Assembly: GCF_030272615.1 (NCBI RefSeq)
Contig: NC_081405.1
Location: 151,694,113-151,758,112 of the forward strand
DNA: 64,000 nt
Direction: 5' to 3'
DNA from: Cryptomeria japonica
Lineage: Eukaryota; Streptophyta; Pinopsida; Cupressales; Cupressaceae
The notes under the pieces are model-generated. The model had not been told where the DNA came from, ran no database searches, and was given only the letters and a program-made list of their open reading frames with translations. The position numbers were made by a program, and so were the translations under genes. Positions 44,601 to 55,594 of this stretch are shown here, one piece after another (position 1 is the first letter of the stretch; each line of letters starts with the position of its first letter).

Positions 44601-47253
44601 AAAATGGACTCGCATCTTGTTCCCAAAATAATAAGGGTCTTCAAGCTAATTCTCAAGATGTTGGTACATCCTCTATTCCTCCTAAATCCAGCATTCCTTC
44701 ATCCAAATCTAAATCTTTCCATCTCTCATCTTCCACATCCATTTTGGTCCCCTATATTCCAACGCTTAATCCTCCATTCCTTCCATCCATTTTGGGTCCT
44801 TACATCCCTCCATCCACTATCCCTAAGTGAGATAAACAACAACATACATCCTTGAGTCCCTTTCAACATTCTCCCTCCATCAACCCTTCATCCTCATGCA
44901 CCCATCCCATTGCTATTGGAAAAAAATTAGATGCCCAGTCTAAATAATAAAGCTCAAAATCCACAAAAATCAAAGGATCAACATGTCCCCTCAAAATGAC
45001 ATGCTCAAAAGAAAAATATGATCCAAAAGAAAGGACAATCCAAAAGGCCACAAAGGCCCCAAAAGAAAAAATCAAAAACTATGTTGATTCCTAAGATACT
45101 TCTAGAAGCAGAACAATCAAAATTGGCATCCAAACTTAAAAGCTCCATCCATTCATAAGTCCTCCAATCCTCCATCTAACACTCCATCTTCAAAATCCAT
45201 TTTGGGTCCTTATGTCCCAAAATCCACCATCCCAACTCCATCATCCCCTTCTTCTATTTTGGGTCTTCATGTCCCAAAATCCACACTTTATCCTCCATCT
45301 AATTCAAAACCCTCTCCTCCACTACTCCACCACCCTTCAAGGTGTGTGCGAATGTTGATCTTCCATAAAAATTTCAAAACCCCATCCATTATCCACCATC
45401 CACCCCCTATCCCTTCCTCCTTCACACATCCATTATATTCCATATCCACTTATCCTCATCTTTATCAATCCAAAAAATCCCCAAAAAAGTCACAAAAAGA
45501 AGAAGAAGAAGAAGAAGAAAGTAAAAAAAAAAGCAAAAAAAATCAGAAAAAGTAAAGAAAAATCATTTCATCTAATGGTGAAAACCACTTCTTGTGGATC
45601 CTTGGGTAAGTACCATGATGAAAATTTGGCAAACAAGCATCATGTGTAATCCCCCCTCTTGCACTCTACACTTTGGGGCAAGCTTCATCCATGTTATCCT
45701 ACCATCTTCATTATCCATATCTCTTTTCCTTTATCCACCTCTTGTTTGCATCATCCTTCTTTACTATCTTTGATCTTGACTATCCTATCGATATCCTCCA
45801 TCGCATATTCCCTCATCTTATCCAAATCCATCATCCATTCCTATGTTTGATCTTGATCAATATAGAGGTAAAATAGCATTTGTGCATGCTTTGGAAAGTA
45901 CAAGCCTTGAAACCTTTATCCATCCATATCGATTACATATTATCTTTCCACCTCATACATTATTATCCACCATCTTTCCTATCCTTCATTCCACTACCCT
46001 TAGTGGGGCATTTTCCCCCTTTGCAACATAGTTCTTGTATCCCCCCTTCCACCTATTATTCATCCCTTTAGTCCTCCTTATCTTATCCCCATCCATCCAC
46101 TTAAGCAATCTCCCCATCCATCCATTCTCTTACCAATCCTCGATTCTCCCTTGTCATTCATTCCAGTCCACCAATCCACCCCATCCTATCCAATTATATT
46201 TTTAATCCAATCCCATCTCATCCAATCATATTCTCCATCTCTTCCAATTCAATAATTAATCCCATCCCCAATCCAATCCCACTCAATCATCCATCCCCCT
46301 TTTCATTCTATCTAATCATGTATCCTTCTTCCATCCTATCCAATCCATCAAATTGCTATTTTCCCATCTACTTGAGCTTACACTAAATTGTGCCTAATCC
46401 AAATACCCATCCATACTGTGCTAATTAAATCCAAGCAACGATCCTCTCATCTGCATACCTTGCACATCTAACTTTCCTTTTGTCAATCATCAACCTGTAT
46501 CCAAATTTATCACTTGCCCATTGGGATGCATCCTTCCCTAGTCCGATAGTTTATGAAAATCCATGTCCTACTCATGGCAAGAGATGTCAGTTGGTCATGT
46601 GCATGTTGTTTGCATGGTTGATCTTTCTATTTCAATTTTTATCTTGTGTCCCAGGACTATACTTGCTCATGGCTGCCTTGATCATCCTATATCATGGTAT
46701 GTCTCGACTTGGGTCTAATGGGGCATCATATTTGTAGTATGTCATGTTTTAGGGTCTTTCTCGTACAAACCTACAACCTTGTATCAATGTTTCTCAATGC
46801 TTACATGGTTGTGTGCAAGAGATTCCTATTTGTCTGAGCATCAGTCCACACCTCGGATCTTCATATCATCCTGCTTATAATAATCAGTGGTGTAGACTAT
46901 CCATGGCAATATCAAACTGAGGTTTGCTCTCTATATTTTCTCAACAATAAATCCCATCCATTTATCATTTCTTTATCTCATTTCATTCACAAGACTCCAA
47001 TCCATCCATTCCTCTTTCCCTCTTCATCACTGTCATTCTTTTATCACCTCATCTTCTCATCCATTTTGAGAGCACACCCATTCTCTTCGAACCTGCATGT
47101 CCTCTCAAGGGGGCATACAACTTCTTCCTCATCATTCTTCCTCATCTTGTGATTGGGGCATCATGCTACTAGTCCTTATCCTTTTCTTGCACTGTGCTTT
47201 ATTCTTCTTTGAAATAACATCACTCCATGACACTATATCAGAGAGGAGCAAAA
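41656..47253 (+). other. Element I non-coding interior, strongly pyrimidine-biased
   Basis: No conserved coding domain. From about 42.6 to 46.45 kb the plus strand is dominated by C and T with countless short atcc, caatcc and catcc repeats; open frames here are rich in Pro, Ser, Ile, His and Leu and look like by-products. A gaagaagaa run lies near 45498-45520. The last 800 bp before the polypurine tract are less biased. Confidence 0.65.
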
Positions 47254-48174
47254 TGTAGACACCTAAAATTAATTAAATCAATATTTAATTAATTTAAGCT
47301 TGTCAACATAATTAATTGATTTAATTGTATTATTATTATTCTTCTCAGTGTTTATTTAATTAATCTTGTCATTACTGTCCAATAATTAATTTATCAAATA
47401 AATTAATTATTCCCCTATTCTTCTAAAGTACCTCCAATAATTATCTCCTCTAAACCCACTCAGTTAATTAATTAACCTAGTCATGTGATTCCTACAAATT
47501 ACTTTTTCCTAATCCCCACTCAGCCTAATTAATTCCTCTAGAATCTCTCATAATCCCACTTATCATTATTCTCCAATTTTAAATTCCCCATCATGTCACA
47601 TCAATCATGAACCTCTCAAAGAAATTCAAATTTCTTTGAATCCCCCTATGCATCCTCATTTTGAAATTCAAATCTCTTTCCCCCCTTTTCATAAAGAATT
47701 TTATATTCCTTTTTATTTCTCCAATGCACCCTTGATCCATGTCCACTATCTTGAACCAATCTTAGCCTTTCATAAGAAAATAAATATTGGCCCTCCATTG
47801 GCCTCCTCCAATCTATAAATTGGACCCTCTTTCCTTCTCAAATAAATGAGTCTTCCATTCTTCTATCCTTATGCTACCAATTTGTCCTCCCATCATATTT
47901 CCTCATAATCCTCTATCAAATCCTTCTATCCATCATCCAAATCTAAATCCTTAATCCCTCAATCTTGTTGAGCACTTGAAGGCAATCCACATCCACAACA
48001 ATAAAAGAAAAAATCAAGTGGAGCAATTAAAGGGGCCCCTTCACTTTATCATGCTCAATTCGAGGAACAAGTGGAGACTCACAAAGGTATGATGGTGTTT
48101 GTTGTATTTTTTTGATATTTTATGCATATTTTTATTCAAACCAACCATTTGCCTCTCAATCCTAGTTTCCCCCA
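47254..48174 (+). repeat. Element I 3' LTR
   Basis: About 921 bp, TGTAGACACCTAAAATT to CTAGTTTCCCCCA, preceded by the polypurine tract. It contains the same ctataaattgg near 47812. Confidence 0.82.
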
Positions 48175-49614
48175 TGTTCACTTACCCTAATGAGGTAGAT
48201 CAAGACAAGAAGAAATGGGAGCTCATGAAGAAGCTTGAGAGGGAAAGGAAGCAAGAGGATCCCAATTTTGAAGGTTTTTACAGAGAATTTCAGAATGATT
48301 TTTCCAGGATGTCTTTCATGATGAGAAAGGCAGACGACATAATAAAACTTGAAATGGAGAGAAGGGAGGCTAGGGATAAAGGAATTAAATTTTAAGGAAG
48401 GCCTATTGACCCCGCCCCTACAGTGTACAAGGTGAAGGGAAATACAATAGCAGTTGAAGAAATGCCCCCTGACACCTCTAGGCAGGCTGCTAAACAAGTC
48501 AAAAAGATTGAGAAAGGAAAAGCAAAAATGTCTGACTTTGTAGATATCCAAGATGATCTTGATACAAGTGTGCCACCATGTTCTCCCCCTCAGGAAACAT
48601 TCCATGAAGATGAGGCTGTTGAATTCCTAAGTGACTTGGATAGAGCCATCATCCCAAGTACAATTCCTATCGAGGAAGTAGATGATGAAAGGATCATTGC
48701 TTCAAAGAACTTCATAGCAGATGACAATTTTTTGAACTCTCTTGAGTTCAAATCCTTTTGGCTTAGGAAAAAGTTGAAGGATTTATCTGATGAAGAGATC
48801 AAAATTTTTGATAGGAATAGTTTCAAATGCACCCCAAAAGAAGGCAGGGAGATGATTAGAAATAGTGGAATGGTTCTTGTTCTTGGCTAGGACTTTGAGA
48901 AAATATTTTTGTTAGATCAGATTATGCAGCAAAAAGACCCCAATTTTGCCAAAGAGTTTGGAGAGCATGGGTCTGAGGTGAGCATAGGCCTAAAGACTTT
49001 TGCTCTATGGTCTAAAGTGCCAAATGCTCAAAAACCCATAGTTTTGTGGGGGGGTCAACAGAAAATAGGGGATGCAGTAGTAAGGACACTTGAAGATACT
49101 ACTACATCTAAGGTTGTAGCAATTACATCACATGCAGTCCAATTTTCTCAGTTGGTAGTAGAGGATCTTGAGCAAAAACATGTAATGCTAAAGGACTTGC
49201 ATGTGGCTCTTAATGCAAATTATAACACTCTTAATGCAAATTATAACAAGTTGTTCATTAAGAATTGTGCATTCAAAGAGAAAATAAAGAAAATGGCAGT
49301 AGACTCTTCAGGAGGAATTAGACCCGAAGAGTTAGAAAAAATGAATAAGGAATTGCAGAGGAAAAAAATGAAGCTCAGAATAATTATTTTGAAATCAAGA
49401 AAGCTTCAATTTTGTAGGTGGCAAATAAAGTTATTGAAAAATTGAGCGAGGTGCACACCTCATATTCTTTGACTTCATAGCTCCATAGCTAGCTAGATGA
49501 AATTATTTCATTTTTTCAGCCTATTAGGACCACCTGGATGCCGAAGGGGCGGGATTTAAAAGAGGTCATGCTGGCATTGAAAAATGTAGCCTCCACCCCA
49601 AATTGTAGGGATGA

Positions 49615-51235
49615 TGGTGCAGGAGCACCTAGGACTTAGGCTATTAGTTTTTCTCAATTTTGCCTTGTACTGACCTTAGCCAAGTCAGGTATTGAATAAG
49701 GACTCCAGGAGGGTCCAAGAGTGAGTGTGATGAGTAAAATGTAGGCCTACATTGAGTTAATTCTTCTTAGGTTTACATTTTGTGCATAGGTAGTGGTTTG
49801 AGTAGGTAATTGACCTTCTTGATGGTCAAAAGTGTCAAAACTTGGTATAAGCATTAGGGAGGGTTAAAATAGTCTTAGGAGTGTTTTAAAATTCATGAGT
49901 AATGACTTAGAATAGGTTTCATAGATTAGGAAAGCAAAAAGTGCAAAAGTGCAAAGTTGCAAAAAGTTGTCATGACATTTTTTGTCCTAAATTGCTTAGC
50001 AATGGAGTTAGGGATATCCCAACACCCTAGAATGCCTCGACATTTGGGTAATACTATAAAACCTTCTCTTTCACCATTACCAAGGTTGGAGTATTGTTTT
50101 TGCAAGATCAACATTCTGAAACTACTCATTTTCGGACTGTTTGACATCATTTTGGCTTATTTTGCTCATTTTGTGAATACAAATGGATTGAATCCATTGA
50201 TCCAGTAATGGATTGAGTTTCTTTGGTGTATTTAAAAGTTAATTGTTTCATTTAAAGCTTTGAAGTTAGGTTATATTAGTGTTTTCATTGCTTTGTTTGC
50301 AAACACCCAGTTTTGGCTTGTTAATAGCAATTTTGTATAAAATGGTTGCCCCATGACTTCCCTCCATGCTACCATCATGGCCTATTGGTAAATGGAAGGA
50401 AACCACTTGTAAAGTTTACATATTTAGGGACAAGTTCTAGAGATGGAGTTTGATATGACTGTCACCTTGTTCTAGGCGAGTCCAGGAGCAACCCGGCTAG
50501 AGGAGACAAGGTGAATTTGGTGTACAAAGTGCATGGGTGAATGCCAAATCACAATCTAACATTTTGGAGGGGTCCATGAAGTTATTATATAGTTTCAAAT
50601 GCAAGGGTAAACCTTGAAAAGAAAAAAAAATTCTCAAACACAAACTTGACCAATCACTGCCGGTTAGAAGGCCTAGAAACCCTTCAAAACCCTCATTTTG
50701 GGGTTAGGGCATTGTACGGTGGGATAAGGAACCAAAACCAAAAAAATAGCTTTATGTTAGGTGTATATTTGAAAAAAATCCAAACTTTTTGTAGGGTCTT
50801 TTGGACCGTTTTCCTCCAAGCCCTAGAAAATCGGATTTTGGAGGCCTAATTGGGGCTCATTCCTTGTAGCCCTTTTCTAGGCAAAATGGTGAAATTGGTA
50901 AGGAAGGAAATGAAAGAAAACCTCAATTGGACCCAAAAGGTATTCAAATCATGTTATAAGCCACCTCCACACCTTTTCATAAACTCACAACAGTAGGAGG
51001 TCAATTTGACAAGTTGAAGCCAAGACAGTCATAATGAGCACATGGGAAGCATTGTGAATTGGTAGAGTTCCTAGTGAAAAAACTTGAAGCAAACACCTTT
51101 AAACTGAAAAGAAGAAAGCCCTAGAAGAGATTGAGAAGGACTTGAAGGTCTTAGATCATAGCTAGGCCTAGAGAGTTGGTGGAATTGAGAAACACTAGCT
51201 AGGTGAAGTGTGAGCAAGCTAGGGGAACCCCATCA
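49615..51235 (+). mobile_element. Solo LTR, family S, copy 2
   Basis: 1621 bp, TGGTGCAGGAGCACCT to GGGAACCCCATCA, flanked by the perfect duplication gatga (49610-49614 and 51236-51240). Its start matches the reverse complement of the end of the solo LTR at 1174-2653, its end matches the reverse complement of that copy's start, and both contain an agtgcaaaagtgcaa stretch at a similar depth. No internal coding, PBS or polypurine tract. It splits the unknown coding sequence of G. Confidence 0.86.
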
Positions 51236-51240
51236 GATGA

Positions 51241-52880
51241 CTTGGAAGAATTCTAATTTATTAATTAAAGAGTTGCCTAACATTGAGGATGAAAAGAAGG
51301 CATTGGTTAAAATGGTTGATTCTTTTTTAGGGATTTAATAAGTGGGATATCCCCATAATTTTTACAGGTGAAGGATAGATCAGAAGCCTAGATGCTTTCA
51401 GAATGCCATAAATGCAGTTTTGACATCCTTGGCAACTGATCCGGCCCAAAGTGATTCATATTATAATATCATTAACAAAATAATGGAGGTGGATTTCATG
51501 TACCATAGATTTAATTTGGAGGTGACAACATTTTCAGCCCACAAAACAAGGGAAGTAATAAATAAGTTGCGGAGTTTGAGGGGTTTCTCTTGGCCATTGG
51601 ATGAGATAGAAGCTCTGCATAGAAAGTACTGCTCCTTGGAAAGGAGCAGCTTGATGGAGAGGATTAATCTTAACCCTTCTTTTGTTGTTACTACAATTTT
51701 TTGTGCAGGTTACTAATTTTGAGGAGGATTGACAGAAGTGTTCAATCATCAAAGACCATTCTCTAGGCTACCTACTACCAGATGCCAAGGTGTACTACAG
51801 ATCCTAACAGAAGCAGACATTAGAGTACTAGTGAAAAGGCAATTTTGCAAACCTGTAGTCTAAAGCTTCCAGGATGACACCCTCTCAACTCCCCACTTTT
51901 AATGCAGTGAAGAAGAGTGCATGCAGGGTAACAAGGACAAAAGGCCTTAGGGAAGATTGTAGTGCATTGTACTTTTGACATGTGTCTTCTTGGCCCGAGG
52001 CTTGTTTTTCTCCATTATGTTACAAAAGGGAATTTAGGGCCAAGAAGAAGGATTTAGAATTTTTTCTTAGTATGTATTAGGATAGCTTTGAAGTAATATA
52101 ATGGCAGTTAGTATTTTGCAAGTTTAGTGAGCATAAAAATCTATCATGAATGTATCAATTTTATTCTAAAAATCAATAAAGAGAACACTTATTTTTCTTT
52201 CTCATATCTCTTGTATTTTGTTGTATGAGTTGTTATGTTAATGAAATGTTCAACTTGTCTTCTCTAATGGAGAATATGTATGTTTTGATAGGTTTCATTT
52301 TAAGTAAAATGAATTAAATTTTGTCTTGAATATTGCAACATTTGTGTGAGAGGTATTGTGAGGAAGTTGTAGGTGCATTCTCAATCTGAGCATTTTAAGC
52401 AAGTCTTGAATGTTGCGTATTGGATTTTAATGCTAATACTATGATATTGTTTGTTTTTAGGCCTGTTATTTGACTTTGTATTCCCCTTGAATAGGCACTA
52501 GTCATACTTTTATAGGTTTTAGGATCATTTTCACATTCTTATTTCACCTTTTATATTTTATTTTTCAGTTTTTCTGCATTAGGAGTAGAATAGATTAGAG
52601 CTAGATTTAAATGCAAGCAAAGTGATATAAGCTAAGGTTCAAGCTATAATTTTTAGTATATCATACTTTTCCTTGGTATATTTTCATTGAAAGCATTAGC
52701 TATATAATGCAATGTGTGTTTATATAAAGCCAAAATGCGTATAATATTGCTATAGGGATACCCACCTAGGTCTTGCAAAGCCTAAAGAGAAGGAAAATGC
52801 AGCCTTAGTGTTGAATCTTGTTCATTGGCCAAACCCAATCCTATATATGTTTATGAGTCAGTGGTTATTTCTCTAGGGTT
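51241..52880 (+). other. 3' part of insertion G: coding-like fragments, polyadenylation signal
   Basis: Short coding-like stretches resume after the solo LTR (LLIKELPNIEDEKKALVKMV near 51259-51318; 51420-51713, NIINKIMEVDFMYHRFNLEV and CSLERSSLMERINLNPSF). Two sites look like plant splice acceptors: ttttacag before gtgaagg near 51367, and ttttttgtgcag near 51707. A 12-bp perfect inverted repeat lies at 51985-51996 with 52037-52048, and aataaa at about 52176. Beyond 52.2 kb I see only AT-rich sequence up to the return of element F. If the splice sites are real, G carries a gene in genomic rather than retrocopied form. Confidence 0.4.
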
Positions 52881-53061
52881 TAGGATCTGTTGATTTGGGA
52901 ACCAACAAGATCTTTGGCATTATTGTCAAAGGGGGAGAGAAGCATGTGAAAAAATTATTTATCTATCTTGATCTTGGGGGGAGTTTGTTGGAGATAATTT
53001 ATTTCTTTGTATTGATTATTTTTCACATTCATATGTTGCCATCAATGCCAAAGGGGGAGAT
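52881..53061 (+). other. Element F 3' untranslated region, right part, with polypurine tract
   Basis: Sequence of the copia 3' type resumes: ttggcattattgtcaaaggg near 52914, a second aagggggaga, then gccatcaatgccaaaggggg and agat directly before the LTR at 53062. The left edge is uncertain by some tens of bases. Confidence 0.65.
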
Positions 53062-54361
53062 TGTTGGACATTGTTGCTGCTAGGATATGTTGTTGTCATT
53101 GATGTCAAGATATTCCTACTCCGGTGATTGTTGATTTGTTTATTGGGATCTTGGTTTGGTGTATGGAGTATTTCTTGTATCACTATATTATTTTGTATTG
53201 GTCTTGGTGATCTAGGAAGCTTAATTGATCATATCAGATGATCCAGTTTTGCAGCTTGTTTATCCGATCAATGCTTTGTAAAGTTTAGTATTTACTCTAG
53301 TATATTCTGGTGTGATCAGATCTTGTATGGCATTGTTTGGGATGATCTTGTGTATCTTCATTTAAGATGGTTCGTGATTTTGTGTTCCGCAAGTTATCTT
53401 TCTTTGTGACAGTTGCTGATTGGTTGTGTTCTTGAGTTTCAGATGTTGATCGATGAAGATTTGATAAGTGGTTGTTGATGTTTCTAACGTGCTTGTTGGT
53501 GTTTCCTAAGCATGTCCTATTTGTCTTGATGATCTGCATTGATCGTTGTGTGAGTTGTTAGTGATTTTGTTGAACTGGTGATGTTCTTCATGTTATGCGG
53601 TTTTCCAGGTGATGTAGCATGTTGTGGTTGATCTTGGCGTGATTTCCAGTGGTGTTGAGTGTTTGGATACTTGATTTAGGTCCATGTTATGTCATGTATA
53701 TCATTATATTGGTTCAATGGTCAATATTTATATTGTGTGATGTAATTTTGCAATTATGAATTGAGGGTTTAGTTGACCTTGTTGCCAAGGTTGATGAATT
53801 GTATAAATAGGTGATATTGTCATGTAATTTAGGTATCATGATTGTGTCTATATTATCAGAGAGTGGTGTATGTGTGATCAAGTGATTCATCCTTTGATAT
53901 TGTGATTGAAAAGAGTTTGGTGTTGCAGAGCATTCATTGTGCTTAGCTGGAACTATCATCAGGCATTTGGAGATGCTATTATTGCAGTTCATTCCTTTTT
54001 AATTGTAATCTGAATCTTGTTGTAAGTCAATGAGAATTCCCTAAGGGTTGTAGCCTTCTAAGACATTGTATTTGAGCAGTGGGCTCTAGGCAGTGTGTCT
54101 GAATGCATGTGCATTTCCTAGCAATGTAATATTTTCACATACTACTATAGAGTATCATCTTATTGTGGGTAGGTTCCCACCGTGGTTTTTCCCTTAATCG
54201 AGTTTTCCACGTCAAAATATTGGTGTTGTGTGTTGTGTTATCATCTTGCTTATCTCTATTATTGTTGTAGTTTATTAAATCTATTTTTGTGATTAAGTTT
54301 GTAGATTCGGTGAAAATTGATTTACCCCCCTCTCAGTTTTCCCTCATTTTTGTTGCCAACA
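53062..54361 (+). repeat. Element F 3' LTR
   Basis: 1300 bp, TGTTGGACATTG to TTGCCAACA, followed by the duplication atcca. Near-palindrome at 53093-53108; gtaagtcaatgagaatt near 54021; gtgggtaggttcccaccgtgg near 54165-54185; terminal hairpin 54312-54319 with 54334-54341, where a C-to-T change leaves a G-U pair. Confidence 0.9.
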
Positions 54362-55540
54362 ATCCAGTATTGCGGATGTTACTCAGTTCTTCGTGTTATT
54401 CGATATTCTGGTTTGTACTTCATATTGCTCTAAAATTGCTATATCTTTGGCTGCAGATGTATGGGATGTGTTATGGACATTGATGTGTGTCCTCAATTCG
54501 AGTGGTTCATGAAGGTTTGCAAGTGAATCTTCCAGGTTGACAGACAGTTATGATGGTGTTTTTGAGCTCTAGTAGAGAGATGATTATGATTCTAGTGATC
54601 CGAGTTGTTACGGTTATTGTGGTGCAATTCACGTTGTTTGTGAATATCTTTAGATTATGATCTATATGTATTGGTGGTCCACATTGATTATTGTGCGTAT
54701 TATTGAAGATTTTCTTTGTCTAGTGTTGTTCTTCATGTTATGCGACATTTTTGGTGGTTGTAGCGTGTTGCAGATGATCGAGGAGTAATTGTAGGAGGTG
54801 TTGCATGGTTGCGCTATTGATTTGGGTCCATACTATGTCTTAGCTGACATCATTTTGGTCTACATGTATTATTGTAACATGTGAGGATATTATTTTGTAA
54901 TTTATATTGAGGGTTTAGTCGACCTATATTTCATAGGTTGAGGGTTTGTATAAATAAATGTAATAATCATGTGAGGTGGATGTCTAGGAGTGTCTGCAAT
55001 CTTTAACAATATGTATGATCGATTTGTATGTGCGAACAAGTGATTTGATCTTTCAGAAGTGTGAAGTAGAGGAGAAGTGTTGTAGAGTAGCCTATATGCT
55101 TAATTGGAACTGTACTCAAGCATATGAAGATGCCATTTTCATAGTTCATGTAATCTGAATTGTAGTCCAAATGATTTTGTAAGTCAGTGAGACTTCTTGT
55201 GAGGTAGTGAGCCTTCCCTAAAGGTTGTAGCCTATTTGGGTTTCTTATTTAAGAGTGAGCTCTACGTAGTGTGTCTGAATGCATGTGCATTCCCATTGTA
55301 ATATTTTCATCTACTCCTAACATGGTATCATCTCATTGTGGGTAGGTTCCCACCGTGGTTTTTCCCTTAACCAATTTTTCCATGTTAAAAATCTTGGTGT
55401 TATGGGTGTTATTTATGGAGATTTGTTTCATGCTTTAACTATTAATTATCAGATCTTCTTTGTGGTTTAAGTTGCAGTAAGTTTTTGTGCAAACTGATTC
55501 ACACCCCCCCCCCTTAGTTTATTGCATTGTTGCTAACAAT

Positions 55541-55552
55541 CAGTATCAGAGC
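55541..55552 (+). other. Element H primer-binding site
   Basis: Cagtatcagagc, two bases after the LTR end; one mismatch to the usual tggtatcagagc initiator Met-tRNA site. Confidence 0.8.
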
Positions 55553-55594
55553 AAGTTCCTCTGGAATAAGCTTCACTGCATGAGGAGATCTGGG

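Larger units (their letters stand above)
40369..48174 (+). mobile_element. Element I: non-autonomous LTR element (LARD-like) inside G
   Basis: Two direct repeats of about 920-930 bp enclose about 5.96 kb without any recognisable gag or pol. A polypurine tract (gagaggagcaaaa, 47241-47253) precedes the right repeat, which begins TGTAGACACC; the left one has decayed to TATACACC. A PBS-like ttggcacgctcagtgggacc follows the left repeat near 41306. Long LTRs with a large non-coding interior fit the LARD class, which needs another element's proteins to move. The target duplication is not clear (about tattt or atttt on the left, tgttc on the right), but G's coding sequence continues across the insertion. 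Confidence 0.75.
38275..49609 (+). pseudogene. Unrecognised long coding sequence of insertion G (broken, split by element I)
   Basis: Forward open blocks read as one protein with a few stops and frameshifts. The N-terminal part (38275-38960) is Lys/Pro/Glu/Thr-rich and probably disordered (KRKRKTIQK). A globular block runs 38976-39505 (DISHRAIIEYFGLDGFALKG, YKRDKYRKDLVPHFMRKLYK). After a broken stretch, 39804-40366 follows (CRADGMIYPEGAFIHNF, FEEFIVGCDTLEEVQDFL). Element I then interrupts between RNAYF and FTYPNEVDQ. 48177-48890 is charged (WELMKKLERERKQED). 48909-49440 ends in a coiled coil with a tandem repeat (LNANYNTLNANYNKL), and coding character continues to about 49609 where the solo LTR sits. 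I recognise no polymerase, integrase, transposase or gag domain. It might be a retroelement accessory protein, a plant mobile-domain-like protein or a captured gene; I cannot tell. Confidence 0.55.
36385..52880 (+). mobile_element. Insertion G: 16.5 kb of unclassified gene-bearing DNA inside element F
   Basis: Everything between the two parts of element F's 3' untranslated region is secondary insertion. After removing nested element I and the solo LTR, about 7 kb of G remains: a possible promoter region with a GATAAG array, a long broken coding sequence of unknown family, and a 3' region with an aataaa signal. I found no convincing LTR pair, terminal inverted repeat or TSD at its ends, so both edges are approximate and the class is unknown. 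Candidate TG at 36385 has no visible partner. Confidence 0.5.
30761..54361 (+). mobile_element. Element F: full-length decayed copia retrotransposon, split by insertion G
   Basis: The 5' LTR is 30761-32008, with internal gag-pol to about 36210. The 3' untranslated region is interrupted by G at about 36385 and resumes near 52880 with polypurine repeats, followed by the 3' LTR at 53062-54361. The perfect target duplication atcca flanks the element at 30756-30760 and 54362-54366, and the two LTRs are clearly the same family. This bracket proves that everything from 36.4 to 52.9 kb arrived after F. It lies inside the 5' LTR of element H. Coding regions carry many stops. Confidence 0.9.
30562..55538 (+). 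repeat. Element H 5' LTR in two parts (30562-30760 and 54367-55538)
   Basis: Combined length is about 1371 bp. It begins TGTTGGAATGATG and carries a near-palindrome at 30577-30592. The right part has gtaagtcagtgagactt near 55180, gtgcattcccattgtaat near 55286 and gttcccaccgtggtttttccc near 55346. It ends in an imperfect terminal hairpin around a C-rich loop (about 55488-55525), then GCTAACA. Confidence 0.78.

Noticed and set aside
45480-45555. Lysine/glutamate-rich C-terminus suggesting a nuclear protein
   Set aside because: It is a gaagaagaa/aaaaagc microsatellite at the end of a low-complexity frame.
43600-46740. Proline/serine/isoleucine-rich open frames in element I
   Set aside because: They follow from pyrimidine-rich repeats, overlap in several frames, and have no domain or conserved start.
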